From: Theodoxus fluviatilis
Taxonomy: Eukaryota; Mollusca; Gastropoda; Cycloneritida; Neritidae
DNA: 26,223 bases
Direction: 5' to 3'
Assembly (NCBI GenBank): GCA_034096865.1
Contig: JAWQFJ010028301.1
Span: forward strand, 58,730-84,952
This document shows positions 1 to 8,302 of the stretch, one piece after another. How positions within the stretch are numbered: the stretch's first letter is position 1; every line of letters begins with the position of its first letter. The notes under the pieces were generated by a model. That model made no database searches. It had not been told where the DNA came from and saw only the letters and a list, made by a program, of their open reading frames with translations. A program made the position numbers and the translations under genes.

Positions 1-199
1 ACTCACTTGGAAGACGGACTCTAAACTACTCTCAAGACGTGGAAAACACACTCAAACCTACTCACTTGACACGGCAGACACACTCAAAACTACTCTCATG
101 ACGTGGGAAACACACTCTAAACTACTCACTCGACACGGCAGTCACACTCAAAACTATTCACTTGACATGGAAGACGCACTCAAAACTACTCACTTGACA
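1..199. repeat. 32-bp minisatellite carrying reiterated copies of the exon B splice donor
   Basis: Units begin at 188, 156, 124, 92, 60 and 28 (exact 32-bp spacing), with a shortened unit at position 1. The array probably continues off the left edge. The consensus begins actcacttgacacgg; on the minus strand this is the exon end plus donor, CGTGTCAA|GTGAGT. Units at 188, 124, 60 and 1 keep GTGAGT, the unit at 156 has GTGAAT, and the units at 92 and 28 have lost the GT. Two sub-types alternate (28/92 versus 60/124), which implies duplication of a 64-bp dimer. Confidence 0.9.
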
Positions 200-366
200 C
201 GAAAAGCAAGCTTCATGTTGCCATAGCGACGGACGCCGAGGCGCACTTGGCCCTCGTTTTCAAGGACAGCACAAGTGCGCGTCGTGAACTCTACCACAGC
301 TTTCGTGTTGCCCTCTGACAGGTCGGACACTTCCCACTCATGTTCCGATTCGATCAGCTTCTTCAG
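194..366 (-). CDS. NCX: Internal exon of a Calx-beta domain protein, probably a Na+/Ca2+ exchanger (exon B)
   Basis: Seen: reading the minus strand from 366 down to 194 gives 57 open codons plus two bases. A pyrimidine-rich tract ending in ctgcactag precedes the exon, and the donor GTGAGT follows at 193-188. The peptide contains VEFTTRTCAVLENEG followed by VRLGVRRYGN, the strand pattern that opens a Calx-beta domain (aromatic or C, AVLEN, G, V, RRYG). Known: in NCX/SLC8/Calx, two Calx-beta domains in the large cytosolic loop bind regulatory Ca2+. Inferred: this is the start of the first such domain in a plasma-membrane exchanger. The exon starts in phase 0, which matches the phase-0 end of the exon at 14034-14201. 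The fourth codon after AFRV would be split across the intron. Alternatives are other Calx-beta proteins (FRAS/FREM, ADGRV1). The upstream exon favours NCX. There is no stop or frameshift inside. Confidence 0.66.
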
Positions 367-571
367 CTAGTGCAGGAAAATAAAGCATACAGGTCCACAT
401 GTAGATTGGGGAAAATGACGTGAGAAAGTTATAATCTTCAATGGAGCGGGGTCACTGGTCGCATGCACTTCATGAATGACGAAGAATTGTTATCGCTCGG
501 AACCACGTTTTAATGTTGTATTGGTGAATTAATGCTGGGAAAAGTGTGCTGGGGCCTCAGCAAAATCAACA

Positions 572-1290
<719 letters not shown>

Positions 1291-1295
1291 CACTA

Positions 1296-1938
1296 ATGCT
1301 TTCAGGAGGTATACATGCCAACCCAGGTCCTGTGTATGGGTGCGGATCACAAGTTGCGGCAGAGAACCCAAATGCAAACCACAATCAAACACAGCATTGA
1401 CAAGAAAAAGTAGACTTGGCAAAATCAGGAGGTATGGGGATGAATTCAAACTGTACAAGCAGGTTACCAAATGTGTAACAATCTGTACACGGCTGTCTCG
1501 ATAACCTCTGTTAATGTGCTCTCTCTGCACAACTATGTTAAACGGTTGAGAGATCAACACGTGCGACTGCAGTTTCCTTTGCAAGATACGGACAGAGGAT
1601 GGCAGTTGCACTGCAGTGATTTGAATAGACATATCTCAGCATTGTGGGCTGAGCATGACAGAATCAGCAAAGAAGTAAAATATTGGCACAATGTTGTCAA
1701 CCACATTCCTGGATTGCTGGACGGTGCGAGAAACCTAAAAACTCTCAAGCCAGATACGCATATGACAACGATTCAGCAGGTGGACCTCCGACCTAAAAGA
1801 CAGAGTTGTAGGCGTACGACAAGTGACAGGAACCCAAGAAGACCAAGGCAGAACAGTAGAAAGCGGCGCCGAAGGCCCAGCTCAAGAGATAGAAACCTCG
1901 TCGCCTTGACTGGAAATATTCGCCCTTCCCAGGATTAA
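1296..1938 (+). pseudogene. Relic of a non-LTR retrotransposon ORF with a 2A-like NPGP motif
   Basis: Seen: codons at 1296-1331 read MLSGGIHANPGP, close to the LLLSGD(V/I)(H/E)xNPGP type of 2A-like sequence. The frame is broken by a stop at about 1392-1394. An open stretch in another frame (1471-1938) encodes a basic, arginine-rich tail that I do not recognise. Known: 2A-like sequences occur near the N-terminus of ORFs of some CR1-like and related non-LTR elements in marine invertebrates, where they cause ribosomal skipping. Inferred: this is the 5' part of a decayed LINE whose endonuclease relic may be the segment at 2933-3282. The aspartate usual before x-E/H is glycine here, so activity is doubtful. 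The 1471-1938 part is assigned only by position. Confidence 0.4.
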
Positions 1939-2047
1939 ACAGATATAGAAATAGTGTTGCCAGAACGCGTGAGAGGATTAGCTGTGAATCTATAGCTGAG
2001 TTGCGGCAGCAGAGCAAAAGAGAGACAGCATCACAGAGCAGGGAAGA

Positions 2048-2110
2048 GGGGTGGGTGGGTGGGCGTTGGTTGGGGGTGGGGGTGGGGGGTGGGGGTAGGG
2101 GTGGGGTGGG
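2048..2110 (+). other. G-rich tract, G-quadruplex candidate
   Basis: The plus strand has more than ten runs of three to six G separated by single T or TA within about 63 bases. Such spacing is permissive for intramolecular G-quadruplexes. It would be C-rich in the putative host transcript. Confidence 0.7.
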
Positions 2111-2932
2111 TTTGATACTAAGTCCCCTCACCCCGAGGTAAGATCACCGTGTCAACACGAAACAACCCCCACGCACCCAGACGACTCGCCAATTCTGTCA
2201 GCTGTAGTCCCACAGGAGTTGACGCCACTGCCGTCTGCCCAAGAAGCACGTGCCAGACGAGACAACTCAGACTCCTAGGAGAAAGCTCCGAAAAGCACCG
2301 AGCTCACAAAAGGGAGAAACAGCAAGCAGCCAAGTCACAAAGCTCAGTGCTCCAGTGGATTCTGAAAGAACAAGTGGCCACAACAACGAGCCAGAAATGG
2401 ACACAGGCTGCGGAAGTACGTGTGGACTCGAGAGAACATGGAGTAACTGATGCACGAACTGAAAACACGCATAATTCAGAGAGGAGACAAGATACATGCA
2501 ATAGGCTTGGTGTGTCTTCTTGTGATGCAAGGCTGTCACAGAGATCAGTGAGCGTGTGGCAGGGTGGAGTGAGACAGGCTGCAAAGGCAATGGAACACAA
2601 CTCCGCACAAGATTGCAGCTCCCAGTCAACCTGACGGTCCAGCCGACAACCGGTTACAGATGTTTGACTTTTCTAATCAAGGACTAAAGGAGGAGGACTG
2701 AAAACTTCTAATCCTTCCAATATGGGGCTAGTAGCGCCAGGATGGAAGCTAGTGCTGGAATGTTGAAGGCCTTACTTTCAGACTTAGTGAATCAAGTTTT
2801 TAACCTATATGAGATGTCTTGATATTTGTTGTCTTTTTAGAAACATTTACTTCTCGAGATTTTGATTGTAATTAATTTTACATTGACAGCTTAGTGTTCT
2901 ATGCACCGACAGTTAGGTTTTCACAATTTAGA
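2111..2932. other. No clear feature; probably decayed LINE interior
   Basis: An open frame at 2149-2634 (plus) is 161 codons long, but its product is compositionally plain (rich in S, Q, T and R) with no recognisable domain. It could be linker between the 2A-like segment and the endonuclease relic downstream. From 2700 on the sequence becomes AT-rich. Confidence 0.3.
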
Positions 2933-3282
2933 CGTAGATCGGGTGGAGCAGTAATATTGGTTATATCTAATTTTAAAAAACTCGCCCAGCAAGTGCTTGA
3001 AGTCAAATGTGCACATGGCAGCATGTTGATCATGAAAAAATCTTAATACTTTACAACTGACGTTTTAATCATCCGTATGTACTCCCCACCAATAGGCTCC
3101 CTGTACTACGATGACAAAATATTAAATGTTTTATTCTACCACTGGAGGAGGAGCTGCTTAGATTGCAAGAGGAATATCCTAGCGCATCTATGCTGATTTG
3201 TGGAAACTTTAAAGCCAGGACATGCATGTGGAATAATGATGATGATGTAGATGACCCCAATGATAGGTTCAAAAGGAATTAA
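2933..3282 (+). pseudogene. Decayed APE-type endonuclease fragment of a non-LTR retrotransposon
   Basis: Seen: three plus-strand pieces read in order like the middle of a LINE endonuclease. RRSGGAVILV starts at 2933. After a stop near 3042, a piece contains MYSPPIGSLYYDD (3078-3116). After a frameshift near 3140, EEELLRLQEEYPSASMLICGN followed by FKARTCMWNNDDD runs from 3145 to the stop at 3280-3282. Known: the APE domain has the series RRSGG, Y-x-P-P, then (I/L)x-G-D-F-N-A-R, where D and N are catalytic. Here GDFNAR has become GNFKAR, so key residues are lost in addition to the frame breaks. Inferred: a dead copy of a CR1/L2/RTE-like element; the clade cannot be fixed from this fragment. Confidence 0.72.
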
Positions 3283-3309
3283 AACTGTCACTACCCTGAA
3301 ATGCCACCA

Positions 3310-3382
3310 GGTTCTATTTTGGCACGGCCTGATCGGTTCTACTCCCGTTCTGTGATTGCTAGAACCGATGTGGAATAGAACT
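3310..3382. repeat. Imperfect inverted repeat (hairpin)
   Basis: The 10-bp arms atcggttcta (3332-3341) and tagaaccgat (3360-3369) are perfectly complementary. Outer arms gttctatt and aatagaac extend the stem. No flanking target duplication was found. It may be a fragment of a small transposon. Confidence 0.5.
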
Positions 3383-4190
3383 AAATCTGAGTGAGGGGAA
3401 TCAGATCAGTTATGGGAATACTGACATAGATACTGAACTGAGGAAGATTTCAATTTGGTCAGTCCCACTTCTTTTTTAATTAAGTTTTTCCTTTAGCTTG
3501 TTCACCCATGGAACAATGTGTGCATGAACAGAATGTCTCCCACAAATATGATTCAGCACTGGAAACGTTTTAATTGTAGATATTTGCTTTCTTGTATTGT
3601 AGATTAGATGTGCAACAAGGTGTTTCTGATACTTTTTTTTCAATAGTAAAAAGGGACATGCATGCTGATTTTCTACTGTATTTTCTTTTTATTCCTTGGA
3701 TCTCCACCTTCATGGAAAAGTGTATGATAATTTCTATTCATCATATTTCATAATTCTATAGAGTTAGGATTTTTTAAAATGAAGTTGTGTAGAGTGTTGG
3801 AGTGGAGTACCACCAGTATGAGTTCTGTGCGGCATTTGCACCTATTTACTTACAATCTTTGCAAAATCTATTGTGGCCAAATTATGTTGATTTTCTTGTT
3901 ATTTTTGTGGTGGGAAACGATTTCCCTAAATCTGTTGTGAGTTTTACTTCTTTTATTGCTTGGCAAAGTACCCTGAGAGGAGTGAATAGTAAGAAATTAT
4001 TTTCATTCATTTCCTGAGTGTTGTACTTTTCCATCAGTTTCTCATTGCTGTTTCGGTTATCATCAAAATTATTGCAATAAATATGTAGCTCATTCTTAGA
4101 GCTTTCTTGACATTATATGGTTTATAAAGGCTGCCTTTATTCCTTCTCATGTTAAAATATCATTTTTAAAGTGACCCGTTAATGCAGAAA
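3383..4190. other. AT-rich DNA, nothing recognised
   Basis: Low-GC sequence with many T runs. The 3802-4017 open frame has no recognisable motif and is taken as chance. Confidence 0.5.
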
Positions 4191-5066
4191 ACAGGAAGGG
4201 CAAAGCCCATATGACTCACATGCTTGACCTTGACTTTTACATGACCTTGACCTTCAGGTGACCTTCAAGGTCAAGGTCAAACAACTAAACCTACCAATGA
4301 CATCATACACTAAGAAATGCTTTAAACATTTTTCCTACCAAAATACATGTGACCTTGACCCAAGGTCAAGGTCATCCAAGGTCATGCAACACAAAGCTGT
4401 TAATTCAAGACATAGGAAGCACAATGGTGCTTATTGGCACTTTCTACCATGAGATATGGTCACTTTTAGTAGTTCACTACCCCATTTTGGTCACATTTCA
4501 TAAGGGTCAAAGTGACCTTAACCTTGATGATATGTGACCAAAATGTGTCTCATGATGAAAGTATAACATGTGTACTACAGTGTTATGAAGTTTGGAAAAG
4601 TTATCTTTCATAGTTCAGGGTCAAGGTCACTTCAAAATATGTATACAATCCAACTTTGAAGAGCTCCTGTGACCTTGACCTTGAAGCAAGGTCAACCAAA
4701 TTGGTATCAAAAGATAGGAAGTACTGTGCCCTATATACCATATATAGGTGAGGTATCCAATCTCAAAAACTTCAGAGAAAAGTGAGAAAATGTGAAAAAT
4801 GACTGTTTTTTAGACAACAATTATGGACCCTGCGACCTTGACCTTGAAGCAAGGTCAAGTCACTGTATATTTTTTTAGGCCTTGTCATCATACACCATCA
4901 TGCCACATTTGGTATTGATAGACTTAATAGTCTCTGAGAAAAATCCAACGTTAAAGTTTTCGGACGCCCTGACGCCCGGACGCCCGGACGCCCGGACGCC
5001 CGGACGCCGGACAGACGAAACGGGTGAGTACATAATCTCACGTTTGCTTCGCATGTGAGTCAAAAA
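4191..5066 (+). mobile_element. Half-site-rich interspersed repeat, copy 1 (Helentron/HINE-like, non-autonomous)
   Basis: The copy starts acaggaagggcaaagccc and ends gcatgtgagtcaaaaa. GACTCACATGC (4213-4223) near the left end is inverted as GCATGTGAGTC (5051-5061) at the right end. About ten exact TGACCTTGA/TCAAGGTCA nonamers occur inside. A short array of an 8-bp cggacgcc unit lies at about 4970-5020. No target duplication was found at the ends. There is no coding capacity. Inverted subterminal repeats, an internal short tandem array, a terminal hairpin and no target duplication are the architecture of Helentron-associated elements, but the class remains an inference. Three other copies lie in this window. 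Confidence 0.8.
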
Positions 5067-5218
5067 CCGTGACATTCCGGAAAAGTGGTTTGACACACGC
5101 AGGGTTAAGGGCCTTCTCTTTCAGGAGAAGTATAGCTAAGTTTATCTGGGAGACGGAGAAAGCAGACGACGCCAAGCACAATCTGCAGACACCTGAGTTC
5201 GGGACTTGTCTTGATCAA

Positions 5219-5270
5219 GCCCCCCACCCCCTCCCACCCACCCTCCCACCCCCACCCTCACCCCCAGATG
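5219..5270. other. C-rich tract (G-quadruplex candidate on the minus strand)
   Basis: Runs of three to six C separated by A or T over about 50 bases. On the minus strand these are G runs that would be present in the putative host pre-mRNA. Confidence 0.65.
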
Positions 5271-5386
5271 TTGAAGAGTGACTTAGACATGGCTGCTGAT
5301 TGCTTTGTCCAAGCATTTCCTTCAAGTCCAGCATCTAGGCAACATATTTTGAACTAAGTCCACAAAAGGAGAGGGGTCATTTCAAA

Positions 5387-5542
5387 TGGTTTGACAGAGA
5401 GTGTCAATGTACCAAATGTGAGGCACGACAAGCGCTTCATCAAGCAGAGAAATACGGTTTAGCATTACATAGGACGCATTACGTTCAGATGAGAAACGAA
5501 CGCAAAAAACTCATTCGACAAGATGAAATGAAATTACAATGA
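5387..5542 (+). pseudogene. LINE relic: linker between endonuclease and reverse transcriptase
   Basis: Seen: 51 codons followed by TGA. They start WFDREC and continue as a basic, charged helix ending RNERKKLIRQDEMKLQ. Known: many CR1/Jockey/I-like elements have a P-W-F-D-x-E-C motif at the end of the endonuclease region, followed by an Arg/Lys-rich helical linker (RKALRxA, then YKxLxRxKK) before the reverse transcriptase. The fit is good in order and character. Neither the endonuclease upstream nor the RT palm downstream is recognisable, so this is a small decayed fragment. It lies between copies 1 and 2 of the half-site-rich repeat and may belong to the same decayed LINE family as the 2933-3282 relic. 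Confidence 0.55.
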
Positions 5543-5737
5543 AACCACGTGTCCAAAAAAAATCCATTATGTAAGGATTTGGTTGCTTTCTGGGCCATGA
5601 TGCGAATAGCCACGAAAAAAAAAATCTCCATTCATTCCAGTAGACTTGTAAGATTGACAATATATCTTCTGAGGTTTGCTATTAAAAAAAGAACGCTGCA
5701 CGCCTGTCATTGGTAACCCCCTCCTTTACGAAGACGA

Positions 5738-6594
5738 ACAAGAAGGGCAAAGCCCATACGACTCACATGCTTGACCTTGACCTTTACATGACCTTGACCT
5801 TCAGGTGACCTTCAAGGTCAAGGTCAAACAACTAAACCTACCAATGACATCATACACTAAGAAATGCTTTACACTTTTTTCCTACCAAAATACATGTGAC
5901 CTTGACCAAAGGTCAAGGTCATCCAAGGTCATGCAACACAAAGCTGTTAATTCAAGACATAGGAAGCACAATGGTGCTTATTGGCACTTTCTACCATGAG
6001 ATATAGTCACTTTTAGTGGTTCACTACCCCATTTTGGTCACATTTCATAAGGGTCAAAGTGACCTTGACCTTGATGATATGTGACCAAATGTGTCTCATG
6101 ATAAAAGTATAACATGTGCCCCACATAATTATTAAGTTTAAAACAGTTATCTTCCATAGTTCACGGTCAAGGTCACTTCAAAATACGTATACAATCCAAC
6201 TTTGAAGAGCTCCTGTGACCTTGACCTTGAAGCAAGGTCAACCAAACTGGTTTCAAAAGATAGGGCTTGCTTTGCCCTATATACCACTTGTAGTTAATGT
6301 CGCCATTCTTAATAACGTCGGAGAAAATTGGGAAAATGTGAAAAATGACTGTTTTTGAGACCACATTTATGGCTCCTGTGACCTTGACCTTGAAGCAAGG
6401 TCAAGTCACCATGTATGTTTTTTGAGGCCTTGTCATCATACACCATCATGCCACATTTGGTGTTGATAGACTTAATAGTCTCCGAGAAAAATCCAACGTT
6501 TAAGTTTTTTACGCCCGGACGGACGGACGGACGAACGGACGGACGACACGGCTGAGTACATAGACTCACTTTTGCTTCGCATGTGAGTCAAAAA
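5738..6594 (+). mobile_element. Half-site-rich interspersed repeat, copy 2
   Basis: Full-length second copy, from acaagaagggcaaagccc to gtgagtcaaaaa, in the same orientation as copy 1 and colinear throughout. The 8-bp cggacgcc array of the other copies is replaced by a ggac tetranucleotide run (about 6511-6545). The left flank (gacga) and right flank (cctca) do not match, so no target duplication is seen. Confidence 0.8.
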
Positions 6595-6648
6595 CCTCAT
6601 TTAGAAAAGACTGAATTGTTGAGAGATACCTAGCTGTGCAGGTATTAA

Positions 6649-6671
6649 CCCCCCCCCCCCCCCCCCCCCCC
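6649..6671. repeat. Homopolymer C tract, 23 bp
   Basis: Uninterrupted C23 about 55 bp to the right of copy 2. Its length is prone to sequencing and assembly error. Confidence 0.95.
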
Positions 6672-6851
6672 AAGATTCTGAGAGTTACTTGAACGGCAAG
6701 GAATAACTCTGTGTTTTCTCTCCGCACAGGGCTTATTTTTCCGTTTGTATGGAGACGCTGACACTCGATGGATGGGAAGACATGACACCCTTGCTTTCTA
6801 TGGCGGAGCAGTTTGCTTCAAGGACAAAAGTCGCGTTTGAACTAAGAATGC

Positions 6852-7130
6852 ACAAGAAGGGCAAAGCCCATACGACTTACATGCTTGACCTTGACCTTTA
6901 CATGACCTTGACCTTCAGGTGACCCTTAAGGTCAAGGTCAAACAACTACACTTAGCAGTGACATACACTAAGTAATGCTTAACACATTTTCAATACCAAA
7001 ATACATGTGGCCTTGACCCAAGGTCAAGGTCATCCAAGGTCATGCAACACAAAGCTGTTAATTCAAGACATAGGAAGCACAATGGTGCTTATTGGCACTT
7101 TCTACCATGAGATATGGTCACTTTTAGTGG
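6852..7130 (+). mobile_element. Half-site-rich interspersed repeat, copy 3, left segment (interrupted)
   Basis: Matches the first third of copies 1, 2 and 4, up to cttttagtgg, then stops abruptly. In the other copies the next bases are ttcactacccc, and these resume here only at 11607. The interruption is the 7131-11597 transposon. The last nine bases (7122-7130, ttttagtgg) are the left target-site duplication. Confidence 0.88.
7122..7130. repeat. Left 9-bp target-site duplication of the DNA transposon
   Basis: ttttagtgg, identical to 11598-11606. It is present once in the uninterrupted sister repeats. Confidence 0.92.
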
Positions 7131-7798
7131 CATTCTGAACACAGAGATGTAGTATCTCTGAAACAGGTTGGTCACGTGACTTCGGCCCCCACATTCCAAT
7201 GATTTTACCAATCAAAATTCAACATGATCAAAAGACCATTGAGAGTAAAAAGAGACGATTCTATTTCACTCCAATTATTTATCCCGATAGATAAACACAA
7301 ATTTGGTGTTCTAATAAAACTAATCTATGAGATTTTCAGGAAATCATTTGAGAACTACTTTTAGCGCGAACATCGTCGATAAGGTTGCAAACTGCCTTCA
7401 GCACGTGCGCTTGACTTTGGAACTAGTCAGTATAAACGCATCGAAAAGGATTCCTATGGCTCCGGGCTGGTTTCGTGAATCTATGGTTATACTCTCGCAA
7501 GTAAATGCTTTCTGGCCGGAACCTGTGGTCTAACTGCCTTCACACTGTTTGACGAGCTGTTGAGTCCACACTTCGATCATTCGTGTATCCACTGATCTAG
7601 AAGTAGAAGGAAGATTTTACTCACTGTTGTCTCTGTGTTGAACATTGATCGAGTCGAAGTTTCTTCCGTCCGATTCCGAAGTTCGATATTATCGGAGAGC
7701 TCAGAAGCAGTTTTTCTAAGTTTAATCCTTCTAAGCACACATTAAATTAATGATTCATCATCAGTAAAAGCACTCAGCGGGTTTCTGGGCGTATCGTA

Positions 7799-8302
7799 TG
7801 TTGTGCAGTTTTCTCGAACCTACTGGCAGCATCGCAGGCGCAGTTGATTGTTGTGTATCGGTCAGGTCGTTGGCCTTGACCCGCGACCGAGTTAGGCTAA
7901 TATTAGCTTGTTGTGACACAGTAAGTCAGTCGCGTCGCAGTTAGGAATGTGGGAGTATGTGCGATATTGTGCTGGTAGTTTCTAGAAATTGTGTAAAGGT
8001 ATATAAGGAGCAAAAGCGAGTGAGAGAGGGAGAGCAGCAGATACGACAGAGTTAAGGGTGAGAGCTTTAATTGGCTCCCGGGGGGGCGAGTTTCTGCTGT
8101 GTGCTGGCGGGCCTCTGCGGTGCTGTGGGCGGGGTGGGGCTGTGTGGGTGCTGCGGGTTGCTGTTGCTGATTTTCACCACTGTAGAGGTCAGTGCGTGAA
8201 TAAAGTTCATTGGAAACGATCACCGGAGTCTGTCACTTCGACTTCCTAGCGCAAGCCAGGAGAACCCCCGTACATCAAGATATTGCAGAGAAGAGTGCAA
8301 CA
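7799..8302 (+). repeat. 5' LTR
   Basis: 504 bp, TGTTG...CAACA. Contains TATATAAG at 8000-8007 and AATAAA at 8199-8204. Compared with the 3' LTR it has an extra gttaggaa near 7942 and lacks a 6-bp insertion near 8060. The ORF's first ATG (8283) lies inside it. Confidence 0.95.
8000..8007 (+). promoter_or_regulatory. TATA box of the 5' LTR
   Basis: TATATAAG followed by gagc, at the expected place in U3. An identical copy is at 10902-10909 in the 3' LTR. Transcription would be expected to start about 25-35 bp downstream. Confidence 0.7.

Noticed and set aside
2149..2634. 161-codon plus-strand frame as a gene
   Set aside because: Low-information composition and no motif; more likely LINE interior or chance.
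4258..4452. Frames shared by the half-site repeat copies as a conserved peptide
   Set aside because: The similarity follows from the repeats being copies of each other; the frames are broken differently in copies 3 and 4 and show no domain.
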